A DNA stretch of 64,000 nt from Brenneria roseae subsp. roseae (GTDB taxonomy: Bacteria > Pseudomonadota > Gammaproteobacteria > Enterobacterales > Enterobacteriaceae). The translations under genes were made by a program, and so were the position numbers. The stretch is taken from contig NZ_KZ819027.1 in NCBI RefSeq assembly GCF_003115845.1, forward strand, positions 236,484 to 300,483, read 5' to 3'. The notes beneath the pieces were generated by a model. The model was not told where the DNA came from. It made no database searches and worked only from the letters and a program-made list of their open reading frames with translations. Shown in pieces: positions 30,286 through 40,739 of the stretch; the first letter of the stretch is position 1, and the number at the start of each line of letters is the position of its first letter.

Positions 30286-31233
30286 TCAGCCGAACTCACG
30301 CAGGCGATATAACAAGCGAATCAGCGGCGACGGCTTTTTATCATTGTCGACCTGCTCGCCGGTAATGACGACGGTAGCGGTAGTGCCGGCCGGATACAGC
30401 TCGCCCATTTGGCGATCCAGCTTGATTTTCACGGGTACGCGCTGTGCCAGACGCACCCACTCCAGGTTGGAGTCAACCGTTGCCAGACCTTTACTGTCAA
30501 CGCTGCTACTGCTGTTGTTCACCCCGGCTGCCACGCTGTCTACCGTGCCGTAGAAGATACGCTCACTGCCAAGAGGCGTAATTTCAGCCCGATATCCACG
30601 GCGTATCCTTTCCAGTTTGGTTTCTTCCATGTAAGCCAGCAGATAGAATGAATCTTCCTTCACCAGCGCCACGGCGGTTGAACCGCGGGTAATAAACTCT
30701 CCGGTCTGCACATTCAGGTTGGTTACCCAGCCATCGGCGGGCGCGCGCACCACCGTGCGTTCCAGATCCAACTTTGCCAGCGCCAGTACCGCCTGTGCTT
30801 TGGCAAGCTGGTGTGTCGCCGTTTCCAGCGCATTGCCCGACTGGTCGATATCCTCCTGCGACATCGCCTGGATGCCCAAACGCGCCCGGCGCCCCGCTTC
30901 CCGTTTTTTCTCCACCGCCAGCGCCTGATAATAGGCCACATCGGCTTCCGCCTGCGCCAGCGCTTCATGATAGCGGGGTTGATCCACCACGAACAACACA
31001 TCACCCTGCTTCACCAACTGGTTGTCTGTCACCCGCACATCGGTGAGCAACCCGCTCACATCGGGGGCGATAGCCACCACATCCGCGGTAAATTTCGCAT
31101 CACGCGTCCAGGGCGATTCGGTATAAAACGCCCAGATACGAAATACCGCCACAACGGCGAATAACACCACGGCCAGCGTGATAACCACACGACCCAGTTT
31201 TTTCATGAGCGTGGCGATAAAGAAAGATTTCAC
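30286..31233 (-). CDS. aaeA: p-Hydroxybenzoic acid efflux membrane-fusion subunit AaeA
   Basis: A 315-residue HlyD/EmrA-type periplasmic adaptor: N-terminal membrane anchor ([19 protein letters not shown]), biotinyl-lipoyl motif ([13 protein letters not shown]), coiled coil (about 85-150) and barrel domain ending [11 protein letters not shown]. The GTG at 31233 is chosen because the GAGG site seven bases upstream overlaps the aaeX stop and the length matches E. coli (310); an ATG 9 codons further in and a TTG upstream are alternatives. Confidence 0.92.
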   Translation of the reverse strand: MKSFFIATLMKKLGRVVITLAVVLFAVVAVFRIWAFYTESPWTRDAKFTADVVAIAPDVSGLLTDVRVTDNQLVKQGDVLFVVDQPRYHEALAQAEADVAYYQALAVEKKREAGRRARLGIQAMSQEDIDQSGNALETATHQLAKAQAVLALAKLDLERTVVRAPADGWVTNLNVQTGEFITRGSTAVALVKEDSFYLLAYMEETKLERIRRGYRAEITPLGSERIFYGTVDSVAAGVNNSSSSVDSKGLATVDSNLEWVRLAQRVPVKIKLDRQMGELYPAGTTATVVITGEQVDNDKKPSPLIRLLYRLREFG

Positions 31234-31241
31234 AAAGAACC

Positions 31242-31445
31242 TCAAAGACCGTAACGAAACAGCAGATAGAACAGGCAGCAGAATAATGCGGTATTAAACA
31301 ACGCGGGATGCCAGACAAAGTCATAAATACCCGTCGGCTGCAACAGCCGGTTCACAACGAAAAATAACGTCAGTGAAACCAGCAAGACAAAGAAGACCGG
31401 CGGGAACGACAGGCCGAACAACACCATAACCGGGAGTGAACTCAT
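31242..31445 (-). CDS. aaeX: Small membrane protein AaeX
   Basis: A 67-residue protein of the aae operon with two predicted membrane segments and conserved [20 protein letters not shown]. Function unknown. The ATG at 31445 has an AAGGA site; the open frame upstream includes seven unsupported residues. First gene of aaeXAB. Confidence 0.94.
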   Translation of the reverse strand: MSSLPVMVLFGLSFPPVFFVLLVSLTLFFVVNRLLQPTGIYDFVWHPALFNTALFCCLFYLLFRYGL

Positions 31446-31801
31446 CCTCTTTTCCTTATGTTTCATTAGGTATAACGCGTCGGGATGACACGTTACCGTG
31501 ATTAATTCATGATCAACGGACCACCATGTGGCGCATCAGCAGCAAAGGCTCGTCCCACAGGCTCCATAGCCGATAGGCCAACATGGCATTAAACTGAGAC
31601 ATGTACATGGCGATTGCAGATGCTGACTGCTGATTCGATAAGCGATGTTCAATCAGCGTTTTTTACGCTACGGTGATAACAATGAATGACTGAAGGTTTT
31701 ATATGACCCGTCCGGAATCACCGGATAGGCTATATTATGGATGCTTATTATCATCTTATCTACATAGTGTGATCTAAATCACTTTTAAGTCAGAGTTAAT
31801 A
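31446..31801. promoter_or_regulatory. Divergent control region aaeX / aaeR
   Basis: A 356-base gene-free gap between the divergent efflux operon and its LysR regulator. AaeR binding sites and the aaeX promoter are expected here by analogy to E. coli but I cannot assign them. A CRP-like site lies at its right end (31768-31783). Confidence 0.55.
31768..31783. promoter_or_regulatory. CRP-like site before aaeR
   Basis: TGTGA-TCTAAA-TCACT matches the CRP consensus TGTGA-N6-TCACA at nine of ten key bases. Its centre is 26 bases before the aaeR start, a position that would suit control of aaeR or the divergent aaeX. FNR-type use (TTGAT-N4-ATCAA) fits less well. Confidence 0.55.
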
Positions 31802-32737
31802 ATGGAACGATTAAAAAGCATGTCGGTATTCGCCAGAGTGGTGCAGTGCGGCTCCTTTACCGCCGCCGCGCGCCAGCTCCAGATGAGCGTTTCCGCCGTC
31901 AGCCAGACCGTCACCAAGCTTGAAGACGCATTGCGGATCAAACTGCTTAATCGCAGTACGCGCAGTATTGGTCTGACCGAAGCGGGGAAAATCTATTACC
32001 ACGGTTGCCGCCGCATGCTGCAAGAAGCCCATGAGGTACATGAGCAGCTTTACGCCTTCAACAGTACCCCCACCGGCACATTGCGCATCGGCAGTTCGTC
32101 CACCATGGCGCAGAACGTTCTGTCCGCCATGACCGCCGATATGCTGAAAGAATATCCGGGACTTTCCGTTAATCTGGTCACGGGCATTCCCGCACCTGAT
32201 TTGATCGCCGATGGTCTGGATATTGTCATTCGGGTTGGCGCGTTACAGGATTCGAGCCTGTTCTCCAAACGACTGGGATCGATGCCTATGGTGGTCTGTG
32301 CCGCCAAAAGCTATCTGGCACAGCACGGTACGCCGGAAAAGCCGGCCGACGTGGTGAACTTTTCCTGGCTGGAATATAGCGTGCGCCCGGATAGTGAATT
32401 CGAACTGATTGCTCCTGAAGGCATTTCTACCCGGCTGGCTCCGCAGGGTCGTTTTGTCACTAACGATCCGCAGACGCTGGTGCGCTGGTTAAAAGCCGGG
32501 GCGGGAATTGCCTATGTTCCCCTGATGTGGGTGGTTGAAGAAATCCAGCGTGGCGAAATGGAAATTCTGTTCAGCCGTTACCACTCCGATCCCCGCCCGG
32601 TGTATGCGTTATATACCCGCAAAGACAATCTGCCGCTGAAAGTGCAGGTCTGTATCAATTACCTGATTGAGTATTTCAAGCAGGTCGCCCTGACGTATCA
32701 GGGATATCGTCAGAATAGCGAGGAAGATAAAAAGTAA
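31802..32737 (+). CDS. aaeR: LysR-type activator AaeR
   Basis: A 311-residue LysR regulator: helix-turn-helix SFTAAARQLQMSVSAVSQTVTKLE (residues about 18-41, shown in part), effector domain with SSTMAQNVLSAMTADMLKEYP. It activates aaeXAB when aromatic acids accumulate in E. coli. Very high identity to E. coli AaeR by recall and the same divergent layout. Confidence 0.95.
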   Translation: MERLKSMSVFARVVQCGSFTAAARQLQMSVSAVSQTVTKLEDALRIKLLNRSTRSIGLTEAGKIYYHGCRRMLQEAHEVHEQLYAFNSTPTGTLRIGSSSTMAQNVLSAMTADMLKEYPGLSVNLVTGIPAPDLIADGLDIVIRVGALQDSSLFSKRLGSMPMVVCAAKSYLAQHGTPEKPADVVNFSWLEYSVRPDSEFELIAPEGISTRLAPQGRFVTNDPQTLVRWLKAGAGIAYVPLMWVVEEIQRGEMEILFSRYHSDPRPVYALYTRKDNLPLKVQVCINYLIEYFKQVALTYQGYRQNSEEDKK

Positions 32738-32894
32738 ATTTTGCGAAGCGTTTCCGCCTTTCCCAACTTAGCGCTCTCGCTATGTCAGACCGTGCGTTAT
32801 ATCTCTTTCCTCCTGCGACTTACAAACGTGTACCGGCCCCCAACACGCGGAAACTGACGCGACGCCATCACAGGCAGGGTCAGTAAAATCACCT

Positions 32895-32923
32895 TTGGAA
32901 AAGTACGATATATGACGTACAAT
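32895..32923 (+). promoter_or_regulatory. Promoter with inverted-repeat operator for the toxin-antitoxin pair
   Basis: A -35 TTGGAA (32895-32900) and -10 TACAAT (32918-32923) stand 17 bases apart. Exactly in the spacer lies the inverted repeat GTACG (32903-32907) and CGTAC (32916-32920). A repressor bound there would block RNA polymerase, as expected of an autoregulated toxin-antitoxin operon. The predicted start point is only a few bases from the toxin ATG. Confidence 0.55.
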
Positions 32924-32934
32924 TGGATAATAAT

Positions 32935-33231
32935 ATGGGATTCAGGGATGCAAAAAAACAGGTTATTGGCTGTTTACGAACGGGCAATGTGTTACATGAA
33001 GCCAGAGGCAGCATCAGCGCCAAGAATTTGCTGGCAACGGGACAGGTAACGCTTGAGGATGTTATTGATATTATTAACCGGACTGATGGTTCATCCTACA
33101 CCTGCTCCCCACACCATTTCGCTTCACACATTGATGTTCACATCATCAGGGTCAATCACCGCTGTATACCGTGGTATATCAAATGGTATTTCACCGAACC
33201 GAATTGCGTTTTTATCAGCGTTCATCATTAA
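32935..33231 (+). CDS. Putative MqsR-like small toxin of a toxin-antitoxin pair
   Basis: A 98-residue protein not firmly recognised. A short N-terminal helix part (FRDAKKQVIGCLRTGNVLHE) and a beta-rich C-terminal end (IPWYIKWYFTEPNCVFISVHH) recall the layout of MqsR/RelE-like RNases, with several histidines (HH, HID, VNHR, VHH). The order toxin first, then a gene for a YgiT/MqsA-type zinc finger nine bases later, is that of mqsRA. The start could be the TTG at 32923 instead; the ATG at 32935 is preferred. There is no good ribosome site (only GGA). Toxin function is inference. Confidence 0.6.
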   Translation: MGFRDAKKQVIGCLRTGNVLHEARGSISAKNLLATGQVTLEDVIDIINRTDGSSYTCSPHHFASHIDVHIIRVNHRCIPWYIKWYFTEPNCVFISVHH

Positions 33232-33240
33232 GGCTATGGC

Positions 33241-33834
33241 ATGAAAATTTTCAAAGTGGGCGATACGCAGACCGTGTTATGCAACTTCTGCCGGTCATGT
33301 GAAAATGTTACGTTTCAGCTCAAAGATGTGCCGTTTAGCGATGGCACTGGAATAGTGAAGCAAGTGCTGGTGGGGGTATGTGATCAATGTGGAAACGTCG
33401 CGGTCGTTCCTCATCAATCCACGCCAATGATCAAAAAAGCACTGGATGTACAGCGTAAATCGCTGGAAAGCCGCGTCCCTGCACACATGATCGATATTCT
33501 TAACCTGGCCAGCAGCGAATTAGGCGGCGCGCCTGATTTCGTCCCCAGTCTGATAAAATATTACCTGCACCGTCTGGCTGCCGACCAAGAGGCCGCAAAG
33601 GATATCCCACGTTTGCTGCAAAGCGATTTGGCGCAGGGGAAATCCGAGAAGCGACTCTCGCTTAAAGGCAGGCATGTCATTCAGAATATTGATACGCTAA
33701 AAATATCCACAAAAATTACCAGTACGACCGCGCTACTCAAAGGCATTGTCCTGAAGATCAATGATGATGTTCTGGTACAACGTAACCCAGCACACATCAG
33801 GCGACTGAAATCGATTATTGCCGCCATTTCCTGA
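33241..33834 (+). CDS. MqsA/YgiT-type zinc-finger protein, putative antitoxin
   Basis: A 197-residue protein whose N-terminus holds four zinc-ligand cysteines, C14 and C17 (CNFC) and C47 and C50 (CDQCGNVAVVP), the YgiT/MqsA zinc-ribbon pattern. MqsA of E. coli (131 residues) then has an Xre helix-turn-helix; here the C-terminal 110 residues are longer and do not read as Xre. They contain APDFVPSLIKYYLHRLA and a basic end (HIRRLKSIIAAIS). It follows the toxin-like gene after nine bases and is followed by a terminator, so the two form a unit inserted between aaeR and tldD. Confidence 0.72.
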   Translation: MKIFKVGDTQTVLCNFCRSCENVTFQLKDVPFSDGTGIVKQVLVGVCDQCGNVAVVPHQSTPMIKKALDVQRKSLESRVPAHMIDILNLASSELGGAPDFVPSLIKYYLHRLAADQEAAKDIPRLLQSDLAQGKSEKRLSLKGRHVIQNIDTLKISTKITSTTALLKGIVLKINDDVLVQRNPAHIRRLKSIIAAIS

Positions 33835-33838
33835 ATTA

Positions 33839-33869
33839 AAAAACCGCGTCAGCAAAGAACGCGGTTTTT
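33839..33869. terminator. Bidirectional terminator, antitoxin gene / tldD
   Basis: AAAAACCGCGT (33839-33849) pairs with ACGCGGTTTTT (33859-33869); T runs follow on both strands. It lies between the convergent antitoxin and tldD genes. Confidence 0.9.
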
Positions 33870-33897
33870 CAAAATGCAGTGTGGGAACAGCGTTTAA

Positions 33898-35343
33898 TTA
33901 CGCCGTACCACCGACCGTCAGACTTCCCAGCTTCAGAGTAGGCTGGCCAACGCCAACGGGCAGGCTTTGCCCCTCTTTGCCGCATACGCCCACCCCTTTA
34001 TCCAACGCTAGATCGTTACCTACCATGGAGATCTGCTGCATGGCTTCAATACCGGAACCGATCAGCGTGGCGCCCTTCACCGGCGTGGTCACGCGGCCTT
34101 TTTCAATCAGGTAAGCTTCTGACGTTGAGAACACGAACTTACCAGAGGTGATATCCACCTGACCACCACCAAAATTCGGCGCGTATAGGCCGTATTCAAC
34201 GCTGGCGATAATCTCTTCCGGCGTTGACTGACCCGCCAGCATATAGGTGTTGGTCATACGCGGCATAGGCAGGTGTGCATAAGATTCACGGCGTCCATTG
34301 CCCGTCGGGGCAACGCCCATCAGACGAGCATTCAGTTTATCCTGCATGTAACCTTTCAGAATCCCGTTTTCGATCAGCACGTTATACTGACCCGGCACTC
34401 CCTCATCATCCATAGCCAACGAGCCCCGACGTCCTGTCAGCGTACCGTCATCCACCACCGTACAAAGCTCGGACGCCACCAGCTTGCCCATCTGACCACT
34501 GAATACCGAGGTTCCACGGCGGTTAAAATCGCCTTCCAGACCGTGCCCAACCGCTTCATGCAGCAACACGCCCGGCCAGCCCGCGCCCAGCACAACAGGC
34601 ATCGAGCCCGCGGGTGCAGCAATCGCCGACAGGTTAACCAGCGCCATACGCACGGCCTCTTTCGCCCAGGCTTCCACACGAGATTCGCCGTCGAGCGTTT
34701 CCCAGAAATAGTGATAGCCGCTGCGCGAACCGCCGCCGCTGGCGCCACGCTCACGTTTACCGTCCGCTTCAACCAGCACGCTGATCGACAGGCGCACCAG
34801 CGGACGAACATCAGCAGCCAACGTACCGTCAGTCGCCGCCACCAGCACCAGTTCATACACGCCTGTCAAACTGGCCGTCACTTCCTGCACTCTGGCATCA
34901 GCAGCACGAGCGACCGTATCCGCACGTTGCAACAGGGCAATTTTCTCTTCGCGGGTCAGGCTATCAAGCGGGTTAAGCTGTGGGTAAAGCGCAGAATGCG
35001 GCACCTCTCCCAGCGTGTGCGCCTGGCCATTGCCTTGCTCGCGCACAATGCTGCGTGCCGCCTGCGCACTTTGATGCAACGCATTCAGCGTAATCTGATC
35101 GGCATAGGCAAACCCCGTCTTTTCACCATCGATCGCGCGAATACCTACGCCCTGATCGATATGGTAGGAGCCATCCTTGATGATACGGTCTTCCAACACC
35201 CATGATTCGTGGTAGCTCGACTGAAAATAAAGGTCGGCATAATCCAGGCGACGTTCATTTAATAATCCCAATACGGAAGAAAGGTCATTAAGGTTCAATT
35301 TGTTAGCGGTGAGTAATTGCTCACTGACAAATGACAGACTCAT
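33898..35343 (-). CDS. tldD: Metalloprotease TldD
   Basis: The 481-residue catalytic partner of PmbA (also in this window). The zinc site [12 protein letters not shown] (HExxxH) is visible near residue 262. Other conserved parts are [12 protein letters not shown] and the C-terminal [18 protein letters not shown]. It is downstream of yhdP by 44 bases, the standard order yhdP-tldD. An internal alternate start seems unlikely. Confidence 0.97.
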   Translation of the reverse strand: MSLSFVSEQLLTANKLNLNDLSSVLGLLNERRLDYADLYFQSSYHESWVLEDRIIKDGSYHIDQGVGIRAIDGEKTGFAYADQITLNALHQSAQAARSIVREQGNGQAHTLGEVPHSALYPQLNPLDSLTREEKIALLQRADTVARAADARVQEVTASLTGVYELVLVAATDGTLAADVRPLVRLSISVLVEADGKRERGASGGGSRSGYHYFWETLDGESRVEAWAKEAVRMALVNLSAIAAPAGSMPVVLGAGWPGVLLHEAVGHGLEGDFNRRGTSVFSGQMGKLVASELCTVVDDGTLTGRRGSLAMDDEGVPGQYNVLIENGILKGYMQDKLNARLMGVAPTGNGRRESYAHLPMPRMTNTYMLAGQSTPEEIIASVEYGLYAPNFGGGQVDITSGKFVFSTSEAYLIEKGRVTTPVKGATLIGSGIEAMQQISMVGNDLALDKGVGVCGKEGQSLPVGVGQPTLKLGSLTVGGTA

Positions 35344-35387
35344 ATTTTTTCACTCTTTATTAGATGAAATCGGGTGAACGAACTGCG

Positions 35388-38300
35388 CTATTCGCCCTTC
35401 TTCTTACTTGGCTCACGCAGGACTTCCTGAATCTTCGGCTGATCGATGCTACCGGAAATGTGGTAACGAATCAGCGAAATCTTGTTCCACAGCGGCGCCA
35501 GCACCTTACTGGCCGCAAAAACTGCCGCACCGATCACCGGGTTAACGACAAATGCCGTGGCGACCCCCACCGTGGCAGAAATTTCCGGCGCAACCACCGC
35601 TTCGATATTGACCTGACGCTGTACCAAATCGACATCGCCTTTCATGGCGATGTCCGCTTCCAGCCCATCAATCAACATATCGTCGGTATGCAGAACGCCA
35701 TCCTTAATCCACGCCGTGCTGCGGATACCATCGAAATAAAAACCGCTGCCAAACGTATCGCTGAAATCAAACCGCAGCTTACGCAGTAAAGCATCGAAAC
35801 TGACCAGACGCAGTAGCTGCCCGGCCTGACCCGTCCCCACTTCGGCGATTTCCCCCTTTCCTATCCGCGCATGCAGGATACCGCTCAGACTGGCAATATC
35901 CGGCGCCCAGGGAGTGCCACGCCAGTAAAGATCGTAGTCCACATCAAACGCCCCGGCGCGCAACGGTGTACTAATGCCGAACCAGTCGGCATTTTGCTCC
36001 AGGCTGTCGCCAGTCAAACGTCCTTTCAACGCAGTACGGACCCCTTCGGCGTTATCCTGCCAGCTACCGTTTACCGTCAGTTGCGCCTTCCCGGTATCAA
36101 TAACACCGTCACTCAGGGTCAGTCTGTCTTTCTCAGGCTGTAGCGTTCCCTGAACGCGGCCAAAGTTTTGTCCGACAATCCAGCACTCACGGCAGTTGAG
36201 CTGCAACGCAGGCCAATCCTGAAAGCTGATGCTGGGATCGTTCAGCGGCGATTTCTTCTCGGCCAACGCAATCGGATTGGTCGCTTCATCACCTTTCCAT
36301 TGAGGATTGTAGTAGAGATAACGGATATCACTACGCCATATACCGCGGTGCGGAATATCAAGCGTGGCGTCAATCTCGCGACCCTGAGCCTGCACTGCGC
36401 TACCGTTCAGACTATCTCTACTGGTAACCGACAAATCATGCCACTGCTGTCCCAGCAATTGCAGTTCTGGCGTGTGCAATGTGACTTCCGTCGGGAAGCG
36501 AAAACGGCTGCCTGCGCCATTCCCACTCAGCGATGAACGCATTGATGGCAACAATCCAAGCCAGCTTTCGCCATCCAGTGCAGGCAGATCGAGCACCAGC
36601 GCAGAGCTTTCCGGTAACGACGGCAACGTATCGGCGCTGGTTTTCCAACTGCCGCGCGCCAGAGTGACAGCATTCCCCTTCAGTAACCACTGACTGTTAA
36701 ACCGGTTTCCCTCACCAACGTGACCATTCAGCACAAACCCGTTCAGATCGCCTTTCGCCTTGACCTGTAACGGCAAACGCTTCCCGGACGCCTTATTTAA
36801 AGGAGCAGGTAAGTGACTACTCACTTTCTCTAGTTCAGCATCGATATCTACGCTATACGTGGTTTTTCCCTTATGGGGCAAACTGACGGCGACCACACTT
36901 TTCCAGTCCGCCGACCCGGCGACCTGACTGACAAGCGGCTTTGGCATGCCCGGCAAGCGGGAAGGTTGCCACGCCCCCTGTAACCCGACATTCACCAGAA
37001 ATGCATTTGCCTGCTCTTCCGTCGTGAAATTCACCTGCATGGGCTGATCCAACCAATTGGCATTCAACGTTTCACTGCGCAAGTTGCCGTTGTCATAATG
37101 GAAACGCCCCGTGAGGTTCTTTATCGTTGCCGCCAGTGGTTTGATGTACAGACTGTTATTATTCAATACGATATCGCCGCTGGCGTGCACATTCGCGCCA
37201 TCCAGCGGAATATCAAGATGTAAGGAACCTTTCACGGGGCCGGCAATTTTCAGTTCTTCCAGCGCGGCGCCCACCGATGATTTAAGCGGCGTCTGCTGAA
37301 AATAATTACCGATTTCCGGCCCCGCGCCTTCCAGTTCGCCATCAATCAGTAATCTCTCTTTTTTATAATCCGGAATAACCGCGCTGATGTTCTTGCCTTC
37401 CACCTTGCCCAGCCAGGTTTGTGGAGCAAACATCCACAGGCCGTTATTAGCGAAATCAAGGTTGATGTCCAACTGCGTCAGGGCAGGCCAACCGGGTTCA
37501 AACTCAAACACCGCATTTTTGACTGGCGCCCAGACTTCAAATTGTCCTTCGTTATGCTCGTAGGGGAAATGCTGCGGATTACCGGCAAAAATCAACGTAC
37601 CATTGTCCACCCGCCCGCTCTTAAGCGCGTTGCTCAGGTAATTCACCAGTTCTTTGCCCATAAAAGGCTCGGGGTAATAGCGCCACGCATCAGCCGCATC
37701 GGTCAGGCGAATCCCGGCCAGAATATCCAGTCTGGGCTCACCTTTTTCAGGATGTTGATAGCGGAAATCGCCATTAACCCATAGCGATTGGGCCTGAACA
37801 TCCAACCCGTGGCTCCACAGTTCCCAGCTCTGCGGGTTATAACGCCAGTGAATTACCCCCTTGACCTGATTGATTTCCAACGGTGCGCGGAACATTTCCT
37901 CATAAGGCAACGTGCTCTTGACCAGATCAATATTCAGTTGCCCTTGTTCGGCGCTGCCGCTGACCGAGCCAGAAAAATGATTCGCTCCCGGCAGCCGTTC
38001 CCACTGCCGCCAGCTGACATCCTGCCAACTGCTCTGAAAACGGGTTCTTTCCGGTTGTTGCAGAGGAATATCCAATGCCAGCGCCGTGAGCTTACCTTTC
38101 GGTTGCAGTGATTCCCAACGCGTTTTCAAGTCGGGTGTGGTGGTAGACAGCAGGGGCAGCAGCGAGCCAAGACGCTCCAGTTCCAGATTCCCGGCCCGAA
38201 TACGCAATTCTTCCTGACGATCCGGCCCCAGCATCGATTCATCCTTCGGCAACCATAGCGCCGATAATTGCCCGGTCGGCCACGCAACGCCATCTGTCGC

Positions 38301-39212
38301 AACGTTCAACACCGGCACATTCAACTGCCAGCCATTTTCCTGACGACTGACATGCAACACCATGTCATCAATATTCAGACGGTGCCCGTTTTCGCCTTCC
38401 TTCCAGGTTGCCGTACCCTGATTCAGGAACACATCTCCGCTGTGAATGCTGCCGTCACGCACATTCAGCCAGGCGGCCAGACTGAAATCCGCACTTTCCA
38501 GCCCGGTATTACTCTTCAGCCAGCGGCTAAGCCAGGGCTTCATATCAATATCATCGGCCTGTAGATACAGCGTACCGTTATTAAGCAACCCCTGATTATC
38601 CTGCAGATCCATTTTCATCTGCACCACGCCATGCTGACCGGTAAAACTCGACAGGCTGATCAGCCCCTCGGCACGGTGGCGATTATCCTGGTTCAGCCAG
38701 GTCAGTTGAGGGATGCTCAGCTCCGCACGCGCTCCGGATGGCGTAAGAAAAGAGATGGTGCTATCACGCAGATCAAAATGATCGAACTGGCGCAGGAAAA
38801 GATCGTTCAATTTTTCCGATTCCATCAGCCCGCCATCCCGATGCTGCTCGTTTAGTGTCGTATTGAGCGCCAGGCGGGATTGATAAAAGGTGAGATCGCG
38901 GAACTGCCAGCGTCCGTGCAGCAGAGATTGCCACACATCCAGCGCCAGCGTGATGCGTTTAACCTGCCAGTCGGATTCCGGCAGCGAGGTACGAAAATTG
39001 TCAATTTCCAGCGTAGGGCCAAACGATTCCCAGCGCCCTTTTAGCGATCCGAGCTCCAGCGGAACCCCAGAGACAGACTGTGCCCATGCCACCAGCTGTG
39101 GCCGGAAGTGATCGAGCTGTGGCAGCACCAATCTTAAACCGCTGACTAACAGCGCAACAATCACAATAAGAGTGGCGCCCGTGACGAATAATATTCCGGG
39201 CAGTCGCCTCAC
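35388..39212 (-). CDS. yhdP: AsmA-like envelope phospholipid transporter YhdP
   Basis: A 1274-residue protein (E. coli 1266) anchored by one N-terminal helix (LFVTGATLIVIVALLVSGLRL) with a giant periplasmic beta-groove of the AsmA/DUF3971 type and a C-terminal AsmA2 region (about 1060-1270). It works with TamB and YdbH in moving phospholipids to the outer membrane and affects permeability in E. coli. No frameshift seen over 3.8 kb. Confidence 0.95.
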   Translation of the reverse strand: MRRLPGILFVTGATLIVIVALLVSGLRLVLPQLDHFRPQLVAWAQSVSGVPLELGSLKGRWESFGPTLEIDNFRTSLPESDWQVKRITLALDVWQSLLHGRWQFRDLTFYQSRLALNTTLNEQHRDGGLMESEKLNDLFLRQFDHFDLRDSTISFLTPSGARAELSIPQLTWLNQDNRHRAEGLISLSSFTGQHGVVQMKMDLQDNQGLLNNGTLYLQADDIDMKPWLSRWLKSNTGLESADFSLAAWLNVRDGSIHSGDVFLNQGTATWKEGENGHRLNIDDMVLHVSRQENGWQLNVPVLNVATDGVAWPTGQLSALWLPKDESMLGPDRQEELRIRAGNLELERLGSLLPLLSTTTPDLKTRWESLQPKGKLTALALDIPLQQPERTRFQSSWQDVSWRQWERLPGANHFSGSVSGSAEQGQLNIDLVKSTLPYEEMFRAPLEINQVKGVIHWRYNPQSWELWSHGLDVQAQSLWVNGDFRYQHPEKGEPRLDILAGIRLTDAADAWRYYPEPFMGKELVNYLSNALKSGRVDNGTLIFAGNPQHFPYEHNEGQFEVWAPVKNAVFEFEPGWPALTQLDINLDFANNGLWMFAPQTWLGKVEGKNISAVIPDYKKERLLIDGELEGAGPEIGNYFQQTPLKSSVGAALEELKIAGPVKGSLHLDIPLDGANVHASGDIVLNNNSLYIKPLAATIKNLTGRFHYDNGNLRSETLNANWLDQPMQVNFTTEEQANAFLVNVGLQGAWQPSRLPGMPKPLVSQVAGSADWKSVVAVSLPHKGKTTYSVDIDAELEKVSSHLPAPLNKASGKRLPLQVKAKGDLNGFVLNGHVGEGNRFNSQWLLKGNAVTLARGSWKTSADTLPSLPESSALVLDLPALDGESWLGLLPSMRSSLSGNGAGSRFRFPTEVTLHTPELQLLGQQWHDLSVTSRDSLNGSAVQAQGREIDATLDIPHRGIWRSDIRYLYYNPQWKGDEATNPIALAEKKSPLNDPSISFQDWPALQLNCRECWIVGQNFGRVQGTLQPEKDRLTLSDGVIDTGKAQLTVNGSWQDNAEGVRTALKGRLTGDSLEQNADWFGISTPLRAGAFDVDYDLYWRGTPWAPDIASLSGILHARIGKGEIAEVGTGQAGQLLRLVSFDALLRKLRFDFSDTFGSGFYFDGIRSTAWIKDGVLHTDDMLIDGLEADIAMKGDVDLVQRQVNIEAVVAPEISATVGVATAFVVNPVIGAAVFAASKVLAPLWNKISLIRYHISGSIDQPKIQEVLREPSKKKGE

Positions 39213-39269
39213 GTATTTCTCCTTGTTTTCATCGCTGACGACGGGGGCACGAACTTATATCATCGCGAT

Positions 39270-40739
39270 TTACATCATTACGACATCAAACTGTTCCTGA
39301 CTATACAGGGGTTCAATCTGCACTTTGACCTGCTTGCCGACGAAAATTTCCACCTCGGCCAGCGCGTGTGACTCTTCACTTTTCAGCGCTTCCCCTACCG
39401 CAGGTGAGGCATAAACCAGGAAACGATCGGTATCATAAGCATGGTGCACGCGCACAATCTCGCGCATGATTTCATAGCAGACCGTTTCGACGGTTTTCAC
39501 CGTACCGCGTCCATGACAGGTCGGGCATTCATGACACAAGACATGCTCTATACTCTCACGGGTGCGCTTACGCGTCATCTCCACTAATCCTAGTTGGGAG
39601 AAACCATTAATACTGGTTTTTACCCGATCTTTACTCAGCGCCTGCTCCAGAGAATGCAATACGCGCCGGCGGTGATCCTCATTGTTCATATCGATGAAGT
39701 CGATAATGATGATGCCGCCGAGGTTACGCAGACGCAGCTGCCGGGCAATCGCCTGAGTGGCTTCGATATTGGTGTTAAAAATGGTCTCATCAAGATTGCG
39801 ATGGCCGACAAAAGCCCCGGTATTGATATCGATGGTCGTCATCGCTTCGGTCTGATCGATGATCAGATAGCCACCGGACTTCAACTCGACTTTTCTATCC
39901 AACGAGCGCTGAATTTCGTTTTCCACATCGAACAGATCGAAAATCGGCTGTTTGCCCGCGTAATGCTCCAGTTTGCTGGTCATTTCCGGAATATATTCGG
40001 CAGTAAATTCCAGCAGCGCATCATAGGTCAGCCTGGAATCGATGCGAATGCGATCCAACGCCGCACCGGCGAAATCACGCAAAATACGCTGCGCCAGCGC
40101 CACTTCGCCGTAGAGCTTGCATTTGGTCTGGTTGCGTTTTTTACGCTCCATCACCTTGCCCCACAGGCGCTTCAGAAAAGCCGCGTCCTGAGAAAGCTCT
40201 TCTTCGCCGATACCTTCCGCCGCCGTGCGGATGATAAAACCGCCCTGATCGTCACAGTAGTCCGCGACCGTTTTCTTTAAACGCTCGCGTTCAGCTTCAC
40301 TTTCGATGCGTTGCGAAACGCCAACGTGTGAAGCCCCCGGCATAAAAACCAGGTAGCGGGATGGCAACGTGATATCCGTCGTCAGACGGGCCCCTTTGGT
40401 GCCCAGCGGATCTTTTACCACCTGAACCATCAGGTCCTGTCCTTGACGGACCAGTTCGGCAATATCACGAACGTGGAAGTTCTTCTGCTCGTCACCGGCG
40501 ACGCATTCAGTGTGCGGCATGATATCGGAGGCGTGCAAAAAGGCGGCCTTATCCAGACCAATATCGACAAACGCCGCCTGCATGCCCGGTAATACCCGGC
40601 TCACCCGGCCTTTGTAGATATTGCCGACAATACCGCGTTTGGCTTCACGCTCAATATGAATTTCCTGCAGGATTCCGCCATCAATATAGGCAACCCGCGT
40701 TTCTGAAGGTGTGACGTTTACCAGTAACTCAGCAGTCAT
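39270..40739 (-). CDS. rng: Ribonuclease G
   Basis: A 489-residue RNase E/G-family endonuclease that matures 16S rRNA 5' ends and some mRNAs. S1 domain: [24 protein letters not shown] (about residues 36-60, in part); catalytic aspartates in [10 protein letters not shown] and [10 protein letters not shown]; zinc link CPTCHGRG. The start at 40739 gives [10 protein letters not shown] as in E. coli, overlapping maf by 11 bases. Confidence 0.97.
   Translation of the reverse strand: MTAELLVNVTPSETRVAYIDGGILQEIHIEREAKRGIVGNIYKGRVSRVLPGMQAAFVDIGLDKAAFLHASDIMPHTECVAGDEQKNFHVRDIAELVRQGQDLMVQVVKDPLGTKGARLTTDITLPSRYLVFMPGASHVGVSQRIESEAERERLKKTVADYCDDQGGFIIRTAAEGIGEEELSQDAAFLKRLWGKVMERKKRNQTKCKLYGEVALAQRILRDFAGAALDRIRIDSRLTYDALLEFTAEYIPEMTSKLEHYAGKQPIFDLFDVENEIQRSLDRKVELKSGGYLIIDQTEAMTTIDINTGAFVGHRNLDETIFNTNIEATQAIARQLRLRNLGGIIIIDFIDMNNEDHRRRVLHSLEQALSKDRVKTSINGFSQLGLVEMTRKRTRESIEHVLCHECPTCHGRGTVKTVETVCYEIMREIVRVHHAYDTDRFLVYASPAVGEALKSEESHALAEVEIFVGKQVKVQIEPLYSQEQFDVVMM

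Noticed and set aside
34273..35205. 310-codon open frame antisense to tldD
   Set aside because: Same type of shadow frame; tldD is intact with its HExxxH site.
39594..40280. 228-codon open frame antisense to rng
   Set aside because: Shadow of rng, which is full-length and conserved.
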